Shown here one piece after another: positions 43,405 through 53,020 of a stretch of 64,000 nucleotides of DNA. Each line of letters begins with the position of its first letter. Positions within the stretch are counted from its first letter, which is position 1. Source of the DNA: Chaetoderma sp. LZ-2023a (lineage: Eukaryota; Mollusca; Caudofoveata; Chaetodermatida; Chaetodermatidae). Both the position numbers and the translations under genes were made by a program. The notes under the pieces were generated by a model that was not told where the DNA came from, did no database searches, and was given only the letters and a program-made list of their open reading frames with translations. The stretch covers positions 77,086,833-77,150,832 of the forward strand of contig CM067371.1 in the NCBI GenBank assembly GCA_034401795.1, read 5' to 3'.

Positions 43405-44706
43405 AGGAATTCAGTTTTAGTTATTGCCCCGTCTGTTTTTAGCTAAGCTCCACCCACACTTTGCTGTGTTGGGATCAATCGATCCACGAACTCCTTGGGC
43501 CGTATTCACGAAGAGGGCGTAACTTATGCCTGACATAACTTACGCCCTAGAGTTACGCCTCATAGTTACGCCGTATTCACGAAGAGGGGCGTAAATAAAT
43601 TCGTCATTGTAATGCATGTAGGCCAAAGTTCGTTGGTCACATATAGGCCGCTTATTGACGTAGTACCGTGCACGTCAACAGGTGTCAAAATGTGAGGCCT
43701 TCACTACAACATGGAATGCTGAACAGCCACAGGCGAGCTACCATCGACTCAAAATTTAGTATGTACGCTTAATACTGACAAATAAATACTGGTAAATAAA
43801 TAAATAAATAAATAGTATTCATTTAGACGTTCTATCATGTCTGACTAACCTAGCATATAACCATTCATTAGTAAAATGCTTGTCATTACAAAAACTACAT
43901 GCTGCGAAAACATGTAATTATTATATTCTTACAACATATCTGTAGCATTCTGAAGCCTTTTTGGGAAAACTTGACTGGAGCGCGGCGCGTCATTCAGGCT
44001 GTTCACACGCGGTTGTTGCCAGGCAATGACGTATCGCTCTACCGTATTTATTTACCATATTGTTTCAGCTTCACATTCAGCGCACCATGGGTGCTTTGAA
44101 TACATAAATCGGAAAAGTATTCAGCTCAAATATTAAAAATAAAATGGCTGCTATGGCTTCACATTAAACAACACTTAATATTTACAAAAAGTCAGCTAAA
44201 TGCAAATTCAATTTATAAAATTTGTAATATTCGATATTCGACTAAAATTCGAGACCACATCAAAAATGCTGTAAATAATGACTTGCGCCTTGTAGTTTGC
44301 GGGCATAAGTTACGCCCAATTTTATGGATGGGCGTAAGCTACACCCTTTTCGTGAATAGCCCTAGTTACACGTTTTCTAGGGCATAAGCCCCCTTCATGA
44401 ATATGGCCCCTTGACTATCAATTTCTAAAAACTAATCATGTATATATTGTAAAACTAATTTGACTGGGTGCCTATGGCAGCAACAGCGCCTGGTTAAATT
44501 ATTTTCAAAATATTCAACAGCATCTAAATATTAAGTACCGGTACTAAAGAAATACAATTCATACAACAACGCTTAGTCCATCATCAATTAAGCATTCATG
44601 ACGAACTTATCTAGTAATTCATGATATCATTGATTATGACATCATCCTAGACGTTAAATAGTTGATTATGATGTCATATTATTGATGGATAAACTGGAAA
44701 GGTCCA
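43405..44706 (+). mobile_element. family D element interrupted by another transposon
   Basis: Left part 43405-43496 ('CTCCAATGGAGGAATTCAGTTTTAGTTATTGCCCCG..GGATCAATCGATCCACGAACTCC') and right part 44410-44706 ('TTGACTATCAATTTC' .. B core .. 'GATGGATAAACTGGAAAGGTCCA') are contiguous in other D copies. The intruder is 43497-44411. Confidence 0.75.
43497..44411. mobile_element. nested element with GGGCC(G/A)TATTCACGAAG termini
   Basis: Left 'GGGCCGTATTCACGAAGAGGGCGTAACTTATGCC', right 'GGGCATAAGCCCCCTTCATGAATATGGCCCC', inverted. A second inner pair (TTACGCCGTATTCACGAAGAGGGGCGTAA at 43564; GGGCGTAAGCTACACCCTTTTCGTGAATAGCCC at 44331) suggests a duplicated end. The only frame of note (43899-44099) has no recognisable motif, so it is non-autonomous as seen. 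Confidence 0.7.
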
Positions 44707-44749
44707 CTACCTTTTGAACATTTGTCTTCAAAAACATGACCATCTCCTG

Positions 44750-44907
44750 AGTAGTAGTGTCGGAATTAAAACGATACCACCTCCCTCAACTGACCGCCGT
44801 TCGGTGATCCGTGGCCCCCACCGCCCTCTAAATCCCTGGGGCATAGGTTGCGGGGCCCACCACGGATCGCTGAATGGCTGCCAGGGAGGTAGTATCACAC
44901 TACTACT
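44750..44907. repeat. 158 bp imperfect palindrome at the left Polinton end
   Basis: 'AGTAGTAGTGT..GATACCACCTCCCT' pairs with 'AGGGAGGTAGTATCACACTACTACT'; inside, 'TTCGGTGATCCGTGGCCCCCACCG' pairs with 'CGGGGCCCACCACGGATCGCTGAA'. Either the element terminus or a small foldback inserted there. Confidence 0.7.
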
Positions 44908-44910
44908 ACC

Positions 44911-44978
44911 GGGGTCTGAATGCCCATTTAGAGACAAGCCTCCACAGTGATATACACCACTGATCACCATCAACCACA
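44911..44978 (-). repeat. left terminal repeat unit of the Polinton
   Basis: One copy of the unit that is amplified at the right end, in inverted orientation. Confidence 0.75.
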
Positions 44979-45003
44979 GGGCCGGCCTCTATCCTGTGTA
45001 GGC

Positions 45004-45411
45004 TCAGACAAACATGTAGTCTCTGCCAGAGTCACATCGGCATGATGGGACCACCCATAGGGGCTTCCATCTACCTTGACAACGCTCACCTGGAAGGAGG
45101 CTAAAGTGATCAGCATTTGAACCATGGCAGACTCTGGCATGTTCACATGTTACGCAGAGAATCTGGTGCTGAGCAGGGGTCTCCAGCAGACAACTACGGC
45201 CTACCCTCTCCACCCCATAGAAATGGCAGACAGACTTGATCTCTTTACGTGGGTGAAAGCGGCCATAAATGTTTCTCCGCAAGGGGTCGACCCAAGGATT
45301 GTACTGGGGGTCATCCCGGAAGTGGGCCCACTTGGCATCCAATATCATGGCAGTCTCAGCTCCCTGTGCCACTGCTGTAGATGCCAGCATGAGCAGTATG
45401 ATGAGAATCAT
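45004..45411 (-). CDS. small secreted-type cysteine-rich Polinton protein, unknown function
   Basis: 135 residues, one of the few uninterrupted frames in the element. A clear signal-peptide-like start (MILIILLMLASTAVAQG, residues 1-17) is followed by a tail with eight cysteines, all in the C-terminal 75 residues, including CxxC and CxC pairs; an even number suggests disulphides. The ATG at 45409-45411 lies two bases after the stop of the upstream minus-strand gene (45414-45416), as in a compact operon-like viral gene block. Not a standard Polinton core gene. Possible roles (secreted factor, envelope or entry component) are speculation. Confidence 0.55.
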   Translation of the reverse strand: MILIILLMLASTAVAQGAETAMILDAKWAHFRDDPQYNPWVDPLRRNIYGRFHPRKEIKSVCHFYGVERVGRSCLLETPAQHQILCVTCEHARVCHGSNADHFSLLPGERCQGRWKPLWVVPSCRCDSGRDYMFV

Positions 45412-45413
45412 GG

Positions 45414-46320
45414 CTATATATGAAGAGTTAAACTGAACAGAGTGAACCCCTCAAGAAATATCTGTACCTGATCGAGCCCTGTTCCATCTGGATCAATAGT
45501 CATCTTTATCCCCTCAGGGGCAGGGGCTAGCTGCTTCACTCTGCTGCCGGCTAAGAAACGTAGCTCTAGGACTATATGAGTCGTTTGCGGGCTAGTGAGT
45601 CCGACTCTCTGAAGCAGTTTAACAGCACCCTTGACTTTGGAGACATGTGACACACCATCTACCCGTAGGGTGCCCTCCTGGAGGTTAACAGCTTCTTCTG
45701 GTCCGGCAAATGAACGACGCAGCAGGAGCTTTCCACCTGTAACCCCGATCCGGTGACCCACCCTCGTCAGGGAGACACCTTCACCTATGTGGGTGAGGAA
45801 GGATGATCCCCAATTGTAGAGCTTTCAAACTGTTCCATCCTTTTTCACAACAGTGAAGAGGGGAGTAACCTCTATGTCAATGACTGCGGGAGGCCTATAT
45901 AGGGGCAACCATGTTTGTCAGTCACCCCCAGGTCCAGCGCGGTACCACACTTCATTCTTCTCAAATATGAACTGCAGGTTTTTTGCCAGGGTCAATAGCA
46001 GGCCATCATCGGCCATCGGCGGGGCACCGCTCGAATAAGGTTTGACCAGATGAAAGCTGAGGTTGTTATTTAGGGTGTTGATGTCTGCCACCTCTGTATC
46101 CGAGAGCTCAATCAATGGCTCGAGGATGTACTCCCTCTTCGGGGAAATCGTACCGAAACACGATCTTGTGGCCATCTATGTTGCGACCCAGGCGCTCCTT
46201 CGTCACATCCTTGAGGTCTGTGAGCAGCTCCACCCCATCACCACCAATGGGTTGCCATCGCTCTCTTCTACCTTGGCAGCATCAACTGCATACACATCTG
46301 CCAGGTCAGCAAGACCAGTC
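45414..46320 (-). pseudogene. unrecognised Polinton gene, broken (about 300 codons)
   Basis: From 46175 down to 45414 a single reading frame is kept, with two internal TGA codons (45918-45920 and 45825-45827). Upstream the same gene continues to about 46320 in other frames, with shifts near 46135 and 46245. Phrases such as 'EPLIELSDTEVADINTLNNN', 'FIFEKNEVWYRAG', 'PPAVIDIEVTPLFTVVKKDG' and 'LQEGTLRVDGVSHVSKVKG' read as a soluble beta-rich protein; no membrane segment. A capsid-type function (beta-rich, large, in the structural block) is possible but unproven. It runs away from the plus-strand gene starting near 46323, so the two may share a divergent promoter. Confidence 0.55.
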
Positions 46321-46322
46321 GA

Positions 46323-46766
46323 GTGAGCAAATATGGGTTCCATAGCACGCTATGGAAGGGGTTTAAACAGGAGATATGTGACCATGCCGATTGTCCGACT
46401 GCTGCTCTCTGGTGTGAGAACATAATCTCACCCTCTCTAGAGGGAAGACGGGTGGTACAGTACCATGTAGAATGGGTCCTCTTCGAGGTGACCCAAGGGG
46501 GCACAACATACATACACGCCGATGTGCTACATCAACCTCCAGGCAGTGCACACAGCAGCTCACTAGTAGAAGTCGGCCGGGACGTGATAGAGTATCTCCC
46601 TGGTGCCAACAGCAACCTATGGAAAGCTATCAGTCCTAGCCTGTTCACACCTGTAAATTACCTGTTTGACAGCCCCGCCATTAACATATATGCCAGCATG
46701 GATGGGATATCGGATGCCCTTTTAGAGTTTACACTCTTATTACTCATTGACCTGACGACAACATGA
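46323..46766 (+). CDS. unrecognised Polinton gene, probably frameshifted near its start
   Basis: 147 open codons but no early in-frame ATG. An ATG at 46331 in another frame ('MGSIARYGRG') leads naturally into this frame after a shift near 46415-46430, so the original start is probably 46331. The body reads 'YHVEWVLFEVTQGGTTYI', 'LPGANSNLWK', 'SPAINIYASMDGI' and ends in a hydrophobic 'LLEFTLLLLIDLTTT'. The TGA overlaps the ATG of the next gene (ATGA, 46763-46766), typical of a compact co-transcribed block. Function unknown. Confidence 0.45.
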   Translation: MSKYGFHSTLWKGFKQEICDHADCPTAALWCENIISPSLEGRRVVQYHVEWVLFEVTQGGTTYIHADVLHQPPGSAHSSSLVEVGRDVIEYLPGANSNLWKAISPSLFTPVNYLFDSPAINIYASMDGISDALLEFTLLLLIDLTTT

Positions 46767-47098
46767 TATCATACCAGCATTATCTGACCTTGGCCGAGAT
46801 GATGAAGAAAGGGGTTCGCCCCTTCATGACCCCTGCACAGATAAAGGCCTTAAACAAACAGGGGCTCGCATTGCAAAAAGAAGGAGAGCGACTACAGCGG
46901 GAGAACTGGTATCAACAGAACGCGAGCCTTGCAAGGAGGTGAAGGAACAGTGAAAATTTCTGATACTGGCAGGCCCTCCTGGAGGAGAGTAAGCGGGACG
47001 CAGGAGTCTTGACAGATGACGATGAGCCAGATGTCTTCACAGACGAGGATGAGCCAGGTGTCTTCTCAGACGAGGATGAGCCAGATTTCATACAGTAG
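46763..47098 (+). pseudogene. small acidic-tailed Polinton gene with two in-frame TGA codons
   Basis: Starts at the ATGA overlap with the upstream gene. 59 codons run to TGA 46940-46942, then the same frame continues past a second TGA (46961-46963) to TAG 47096-47098 (111 codons in total). N-terminal half helical and charged ('MTPAQIKALNKQG', 'QKEGERLQREN'); C-terminal half has three acidic direct repeats of nine residues (type DEDEP-G/D-VF-S/T). Unknown function. Confidence 0.5.
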
Positions 47099-47107
47099 AA
47101 AGAGGAG

Positions 47108-47344
47108 ATGGCGCAGAATTCTAAGACCAAGAAAGCCATCCAGCGGCAGACCTACTATCTTGGTAATAAGGTGAAGTTCCAGATGTCACGTCTCAGAAAG
47201 CTACTGGCACCCGACATAGTGCTGGATGACCTCTGTCTAAGAGATGTCTGTCTCGAAACCAGCAAGCTGGCACGGTTCGCCAGGCTCTCCAAAATGTACC
47301 ATTCTAGGACTCATGAGCAGATTCTGCAGGTGATGCAGATTTAA
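47108..47344 (+). CDS. small basic Polinton protein, unknown
   Basis: 78 residues, intact, ATG nine bases after the previous stop. Basic N-terminus (MAQNSKTKKAIQRQ) then mixed helical sequence ('MSRLRKLLAPDIVLDDLCLRD', 'ETSKLARFARLSKM'). Three Cys, no membrane segment. Size, charge and position inside the block suggest a virion-associated or DNA-binding protein, without proof. Confidence 0.5.
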   Translation: MAQNSKTKKAIQRQTYYLGNKVKFQMSRLRKLLAPDIVLDDLCLRDVCLETSKLARFARLSKMYHSRTHEQILQVMQI

Positions 47345-47358
47345 TCTCTAGGTATACT

Positions 47359-47866
47359 ATGGCAAAATCAGAGTGGCGGAAGCAACCAGAAATATACCCC
47401 TCCCTGATGGCTGATGAGGGTGGTACCATCCACGGCTGGCGACTCCAGCAGATAGATACCATCAGACAGAATCTCAGCCATGAGGCAGAAAAGTACAGCA
47501 GAACGCGCAGGCGATATAAGACAGCCTACAACGTCCTCACGCATACAACCACTGCTGCGGGTGTGATTGGAGTCAGTGCTGGGGTGGCAGTTGTGGCCAC
47601 TCGCTACAGGGGTGGGGGCCATCGTCGCCATCCCGCTGGGTGGCATGACACTAGCTGCCACTGTCTTGGCCACAGGCTTGGGGGTGGGGCAGCGGCAGAT
47701 CACAAGGAAGCTGGAGAAGCATGCTAAGTACATGGCCCTGGCACAGAGTATGCTACAGACTATCGACGAGTCTGTCAGCAAAGCTCTCGAGGATGGCCAG
47801 GTCACCGATGAAGAGTACCACCATATATTGAAGGTCCAAGCATGTACCGCACGGAAAAACCTATAG
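47359..47866 (+). pseudogene. membrane-type Polinton gene, one frameshift
   Basis: The N-terminal part (47359 to about 47610) holds a soluble helical region ('LQQIDTIRQNLSHEAEKYS') and a first hydrophobic segment ('AAGVIGVSAGVAVVA'). A frameshift near 47610-47630 moves the gene to the next frame, with a second hydrophobic segment ('IPLGGMTLAATVLATGLGVG') and a tail 'LAQSMLQTIDESVSKALEDG' plus 'ISDEEY'-like 'VTDEEYHHIL'. I remember closely similar tails in predicted proteins of cnidarian and molluscan genomes, so this is a widespread element gene; role unknown, two-pass membrane protein likely. Confidence 0.6.
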
Positions 47867-47982
47867 TGCAACAGCAATACCTCAAAGGCTCCAGCGGGCG
47901 GGTTGATATGGAGGAGTTAAAAAACGAGGTGTTACGGCGAGATCGCCTCGCTGGTCTCTGGAGTCGAGATGACTACAAATAG
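47842..47982 (+). CDS. 46-residue Polinton ORF overlapping its neighbour
   Basis: ATG 47842 to TAG 47980-47982, overlapping the end of the preceding gene by 25 bases in another frame. Charged helical C-terminus ('MEELKNEVLRRDRLAGLWSR'). Compact overlap and charge pattern favour a real gene; unknown function. Confidence 0.4.
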   Translation: MYRTEKPIVQQQYLKGSSGRVDMEELKNEVLRRDRLAGLWSRDDYK

Positions 47983-49205
47983 TGTGCTGCCTGTACGGTA
48001 GCTTTAAGAACACCAGTATAGATGACCTTCCCACTGAACTTCACGACAGTCATCCGGAGCCAACCGCCCCTCCTGGGTACACCCTTGACTGGCCTGAGAG
48101 GTCTCTGGATGATATACCAGAGCTAACACCGTTCTCCATCACAGTGGATGGACGGCCCCAAACCAGCTTCTCCGTCAACCCACGACCGCTGACCAACCGC
48201 CCCATCACCATCAAGGATGGGAAGCAAGCTCATACTTGGATGGCTGCTCCAAGCCTCTCATACTGGAATCAGCAGCTGAACTTTGCCGTGTGGTGTGCCA
48301 TGGCAGGATGTGGAGTAAGTTCCACCCTGCTTCACTCCTATTCTGGTGCTCCTGAGGCTGTGCTCATCACCAGCTGTCTCAGATTCGACGTGTACTTCAT
48401 GGTGCGACGAATCCTCCATGAGCTGGGTGCAAGCCTCCCTGATGCAAACACCTTCGACCCACAGCTCAACAGTCATAGCGTCTCAGCGGCCAGCAGACTA
48501 CAGAGAGAGTTCAGTGCTCACCCAGACTCGGTGGCACGGTGGTGACAACAGCGGTCTAGGGGTTATGTACGGTGACCCGAGACGTGACTACTCAGGATTC
48601 CCCTATCGAACCCCCCGACGAGTAGGCCGTCGGAAGACAGCGACATACTCCGACCCTGGAGCGCTGGTGCAAAATATGCACATCACTGGCTTGCGGCAGG
48701 ACTATCCAGATGTGTGGAAGTACTTTGTCCCACACACCACCTCAGGCCTCACACCAGCAGGGATCATTCAGATCAACCAGTCCCTGGAAGCACTGTGCTA
48801 CTGCCTCCTTACGGCACAGACCCAGCTGCGGCATTCCATAGATGGTGTCAGCGGAGCAGAGGTCCAGGCCATGTTCATCAGTCTCATTGTGGATATGATC
48901 ATCGTGGCAGACCCCAGTAGTCTTATTGCTAAGTTCCAGTAGGGGTTGCAGAAGGCCCGTCACAAACTTAACTTTGCCATTTCGCCACACCTACAGTTGA
49001 TTCCAAGCAACATGATCGTGAACATCGAGGACCTCCAAGTCAGGGGCTATAACAAGATGATAGTCGAGGGGAGTTCCCCCGGTGTCCACTTCGGCTTCAA
49101 CACTGCCATCAATGCACCTATGCGTAGTACGAGCCATACAGTCGTTCTGACCCTGACACTGCAGCCAGTCGACACGGCAGCTCCAGGCGCCCCGACACTG
49201 CAGCC
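47982..49205 (+). pseudogene. probable capsid-block Polinton gene, frameshift plus in-frame TAG
   Basis: Open from the TAG of the previous ORF with no early ATG. Frame one to about 48530 ('PSLSYWNQQLNFAVWCAMAGCG', 'FDVYFMVRRILHELG'), then a shift into the frame that ends at TAG 48940-48942 ('VQNMHITGLRQDYPDVWKY', 'ITQ'-like 'GIIQINQSLEALC'), and the same frame continues past the TAG ('SNMIVNIEDLQVRGYNK', 'GVHFGFNTAINAP') to about 49200, where it meets the opposing gene. About 400 codons in all. The 'NFAVWCA..GCG' and 'RFxVYF..RRIL' phrases occur in many invertebrate Polinton-like sequences as I remember them. A structural protein is likely by size and position, but I cannot assign major or minor capsid. 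Confidence 0.5.
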
Positions 49206-49990
49206 AATCAACATGGCACCGCTTCCTGTCAGATGCTTGAGAACCTTCGTCAGAAGCTACTTCGTCAGATGCTTGAGAAACTTCGTCAGAAGCTACTTCG
49301 TCAGAAGCTACTTCTGCAGGTCCATACTGTCGCTTAAACTCTAACCACTGAGGGTCATCTTTTGGGATTCTCTTCATCTGGTTCGTCTCACGGTAGACCC
49401 ACTTTAACCATCCGCGCTTAGCATCTGACTTGTGAGGGGATTTGATGAGGTAGTCCTCGTATTTATCTGGGAATTTCGTAAATGCTTCCAGATCACTGGC
49501 CAATCTCCTGCGCCATTCTTCGTTCAAGATGTGCTCAACAGCCTCCTTGCGGCCAACAGTGACCCCCTCCTGAGTACCTTCTGCATGACCGGTGTCATGG
49601 CTCTCCGCTACAGCGGCACTGACCTCCTCCCTGAAGTAGTTATTTGCTCCAGACTGGTGGCTATCCAGCATATCTCGCTCTTCCTGGCTATGGAGGATAA
49701 ATACGGCAGCCCACTTCCCAACCGTTAGTAGATCTTTGGGGTCGACCCTCGCCTTTTGGAGAGCTAGAATAACAGGACTGTTGATTGGGGCCACTGGTAG
49801 GTTGGGTAGTACCTTGCCCTGGGTGCTCTAAAACTTCCGGTCAGGAGTTCTTTTGTACTACGAGCTGGCGCTCCTTCCTCTATGGCGGCCAGTATCTCTG
49901 CATCAGACGGAGGTGTGACCTTGGCTCACTCGTGGATAATGTCGATGTCAAGAAGCCGTCCTTGGACCCTGTCACAGTGGGACAGTGCAC
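49100..49990 (-). pseudogene. unrecognised Polinton gene on the minus strand, frameshifted
   Basis: Main frame 49794-48991; the credible part is 49794 to about 49225. Upstream, coding continues in another frame to about 49930 ('SDAEILAAIEEGAPARSTKE'), with a shift near 49825. The protein is helical and charged ('NEEWRRRLASDLEAFTKF', 'DDPQWLEFKRQYGP') and ends in acidic 'ASDEV' direct repeats at about 49230-49325. Beyond the repeats the frame is antisense to the plus-strand gene. Unknown function. Confidence 0.5.
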
Positions 49991-50009
49991 GCCGTGGCTG
50001 TCATGCTGA

Positions 50010-51079
50010 CTGTTGTGCCGACATGTCCTGCTGCCTATAGACAATCTGCTGGAGAACGTTACATACATGGCAGCCGTTTAACCCCTCTATATACCCAGAC
50101 CTTAAACATGCTGCAGTATGTGCAACATCCAGATGGGGCCATTGAACCTGCGACATCGCACCGCACTGATCCACGGAAGGACTGCCTGATGGCCATTCGA
50201 CCCAGTATACATGATGAGAACCCATTGTCCGCTGCTGGGAAGTACATTGACTTTGCAATCTCTGCACAGATCACGAGATCAAGAGCATGACACTCGAGTT
50301 CAAGCTTCAGGGCACAATAGAACAGACGGTAGAGCTCCCGCAGGTTCTGAACAGGTGGGAGATCATGCACAGCAACAGCACCGTGGACACCACCTATGTG
50401 AACGATGAGTACCGAGTCCTAGGTCCGCTGGCTCGTGACCCAACCTTCTATGCGAAGGAAAAGGGGTACTACTCTGTGGGGTGCAATGAGGGGTTCACGG
50501 AATTCGAACTACAAGCAGGTGTCGAGAATCCCGGGGCAGTTCCACTCTTAACCCTCCTTGAGAACACATACATGAATCTGGCTGCCATGTAGGATAGGCT
50601 GTTCCTCCGGGTGTACACTGAGCAGCTCGCAGATGCGACGATGAATGCTCCAAGACTTCATGTCTGGCATGACGAGAATGACCAGGAGCTGAAGCAAACG
50701 GGTTCCAAACGGCGGATCGTGCATGTGGAGCGAGAACACCAGCAGGTCCAAGTCACAGCTAACCAACGGGTAGAGCTGACATTGCATCGTGGTGCATCGG
50801 ACTGTGTCGCTGTTGCGGTCCTGGTTCAGAAGGGAGGAGCCATCCAGCAGCAGGATAAACTAGGTGACTTCAAGCTTGTGGTTGCTGGGGCCAATGTTCT
50901 TGGTGAGGTACGCGAGCTGGCTGATTGCCAACTACAGACAGAAAACTAAGTCATATGCACTTCTGCGCATAACCAGTGGAAGCGACGACCTCGAGTGGGC
51001 ACTTGAGGGCCGTCACCACCTCGGGGGCAGGGACATCCCACCTAATCAGGGCAACCGGCTCAGCTTCAACAAGGTGTGA
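50010..51079 (+). pseudogene. unrecognised Polinton gene, candidate structural protein, several breaks
   Basis: Coding pieces: about 50100-50265 ('MLQYVQHPDGAIEP', 'MAIRPSIHDENPL'), a one-base shift near 50270, then one frame from about 50270 to 50949 with an in-frame TAG at 50590-50592, and a last shift to the frame that closes at 51077-51079 ('ALLRITSGSDDLEWALEG'). Beta-rich phrases such as 'IEQTVELPQVLNRWEI', 'FTEFELQAGVEN' and 'QVTANQRVELTLHRG', without membrane segments, suit a jelly-roll-type structural protein, but that is inference. The original start may be ATG 50108. Confidence 0.5.
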
Positions 51080-51131
51080 CGGTACTTTACTTTGGCTATG
51101 CTAAGGTATGCGTGTCGAACACATCAGGTAT

Positions 51132-51509
51132 TCAGCTTAAGCATGCGTAGAGCACAACTCCTGTCGTCACCGCTGCAGCTGCCACCACTACTATAAGCTC
51201 TGCTGTCTTCTGACGTGTCAATGTTTCATAGTCGAGCGTTGGTTCAGATACAGCCTCGTAGTACTCATCGAGACTCTCATCTGGCTCTTTGAGGCTCTGG
51301 TTGGCCTGAGGTCGGAGTTGTCGTTGGCGTGCCTCCCTCTGGCGCATATGCTCGAGTGCTTTGCTGTACTCAAACTTCTCCTTAGACAGCTTCTCCATCG
51401 CCTGGTTATGACGCTCACGCTCGACCTCTGCCGCCTTCGAGTCCCCAGTTCGCTAAGGCAAACACGCCCGCATTCAAGATTGCAGAGGCCAGGCTGTAGA
51501 CTGCGGTTT
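51132..51509 (-). pseudogene. small Polinton gene with C-terminal membrane anchor, one frameshift
   Basis: The last 88 codons (51398-51132) are open: a highly charged helix ('EKLSKEKFEYSKALEHM', 'RQREARQRQ') followed by a hydrophobic tail ('ELIVVVAAAAVTTGVVLYACLS'). The charged helix begins upstream in the same frame ('VERERHNQAMEK') and the N-terminal hydrophobic stretch ('LASAILNAGVFALANWG') lies in another frame to about 51509, shift near 51435. I remember proteins of this plan (short hydrophobic start, 'E(R/K)xRHxxAxEx' helix) in many invertebrate Polintons. Confidence 0.6.
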
Positions 51510-51552
51510 AAAGCTACTATATAACTGCCCCATCGACGGATCCCCCAGAGCG

Positions 51553-51992
51553 ATGTATGAACCAGAGGCTGATCCAGTCGAGGATATAGATGATGAGGTC
51601 TATGATGAGAGGATGATGCAGACGACTACGATGTAGTGGAGACCGCGGGTGAGTATGAAGATGTAGCGGAGATCGTGCCTGAATCCCGCAAGCTAGTACA
51701 CAGAGCGAAAGGAATCTATCACACTTACGTAAAAGGTTCGATCGGTCTGCTGGCAACAGTTGGGGCTCTGATCGCTCTGTTCACAACGAAGGCTGGCGAG
51801 ACGGTCCGCAAGATCGCCAACAATGCTCTCCATTGGGTGGAGAAGATTTCTGAAGCCATACCAGCCATCGCCTCAGGAGTAGGTACGTTTTTCGGAGTCG
51901 CAGGCTCTTGTCTACCGTACGTTGCCATAGCGCTCACGGCCATCTGGGCCGCCGAACATTTAAGCCGTACTATATATGGATGGCGTCTCTGA
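51553..51992 (+). pseudogene. acidic/hydrophobic Polinton membrane protein, one frameshift
   Basis: ATG 51553 opens an acidic N-terminus ('EPEADPVEDIDDEVYDE'); a shift near 51610 leads into the frame ending at 51990-51992. The body has two hydrophobic segments ('GSIGLLATVGALIALF' and 'GVAGSCLPYVAIALTAIWAA') separated by an amphipathic helix. The last codons overlap the ATG of the next gene (51980). Confidence 0.55.
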
Positions 51993-52213
51993 ACGACCTG
52001 GTCAAGTCCCTTAACTTCCGAGGGTTGGTCGATAAACTACTGTTCAGTGAGGATCCAGCAGAGATTAGACACCAGTGTACGGAGGTGTTCAGTGATGGGC
52101 GAATGAATGACGGCCGTCTGTTAGTCTGTTTGGAGTTCACCCAGGCCGTGCGTGACAGGACGAGCGTGGACGTCAGTGATGAAATCACGGAGTTTATCAA
52201 CCGTCTTTCTTGA
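51980..52213 (+). CDS. 77-residue Polinton ORF, unknown
   Basis: ATG 51980 to TGA 52211-52213, intact, overlapping the previous gene by 13 bases and the start of the integrase frame. Acidic, soluble, helical ('MASLNDLVKSLNFRGLVDK', 'AVRDRTSVDVSDEITEF'). Sits directly upstream of the integrase. Unknown function. Confidence 0.5.
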   Translation: MASLNDLVKSLNFRGLVDKLLFSEDPAEIRHQCTEVFSDGRMNDGRLLVCLEFTQAVRDRTSVDVSDEITEFINRLS

Positions 52214-53020
52214 GGAACTCTACTATCAGCCTGGTGGATATTACCGTGAGCCCCCTCAACTACTCGAGGCTGCACGTCGCAAGGGCCACAACTTCACATT
52301 GGAGACAGTTTAGCCAGTGGGTCAGCCGCCAGGCGATGTGACAGATATACAGACCTCGTCCACGGCACATCAGGCCCATTTCAAGGAAACTGTCCCGAAC
52401 AGAGTTCACCAGGCAGATGTTCTATTCATTCACACGACTCGGTTGGTCTTAAGACCTACAAGTATGCCCTCACCATCGTCGATGTCGCCAGCAGGTACAA
52501 GGCGGCAGTACTGCTCACAGACAAGTCAGCTGGCCAGGTGGCCCAGGCATTCCAGGGTGTCTACGAGGCTTCGGAAAATCCCCTCCAGTGGTCGGAATTG
52601 TTGCAGGTTGATGAAGGTAAGGAGTTCAGAGGGGAGACTGCAGCCCTCATGCGGAAACACGGTGTGGCAGTTAGGCGTGACGAGGTAGGGCATCACCGTG
52701 CCCAGGCTATCATTGAGCGGTGGAATCGGACACTGGCAGAGAGACTGTTCCCACACCAATACGCCCAGGAACGTTCTAGAGTATGGGTGAGAGGGCTGCC
52801 TGCTGTGGTGGAGAGATCCAATGCCGAGGTTACTAGGCTAATCGGAAAGAAGCTGGTAGAGGCTACCAGACACTCTGCTAGTCACAGCTCTAGAGGAGCA
52901 AACAAGGGAGAGGAGTGCCTACCACCTGATGCTCTGGTGCCTAGGCGACCATTTGTCGTAGAAGAGCTTCAGCTAGTCCCTGAAGACACACAGCTACCAC
53001 CCCCTAGGGTGCTAACATGA
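52207..53020 (+). pseudogene. retrovirus-like integrase of the Polinton (frameshifted)
   Basis: Integrates the element's DNA in the nucleus; RNase H-fold DDE enzyme. Pieces: 52212-52310 ('EELYYQPGGYY'), in-frame TAG 52311-52313 or a shift at about 52308, 'QWVSRQAM' followed by TGA (about 52341), then 52375-52445 ('VHQADVLF' with the first catalytic Asp at 52416-52418), a shift at about 52446, then an open frame to 53020 ('KTYKYALTIVDVASRY', second Asp at 52610-52612 in 'QVDEGKEF', Glu at 52715-52717 in 'IIERWNRT'). The second Asp and the Glu are 35 residues apart, matching the D..D35E class. The triad codons survive but the reading frame does not. Converges on the polymerase gene; their 3' ends overlap by about 50 bases. 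Confidence 0.85.

Noticed and set aside
44751..44973. Frame through the left Polinton end as a gene
   Set aside because: The region is an imperfect palindrome plus a terminal repeat unit; the frame is open on both strands because of the inverted structure.
45124..45423. Plus-strand frame opposite the Cys-rich secreted ORF
   Set aside because: It is antisense to the better-supported minus-strand gene, which has a signal peptide and tight spacing to its neighbour.
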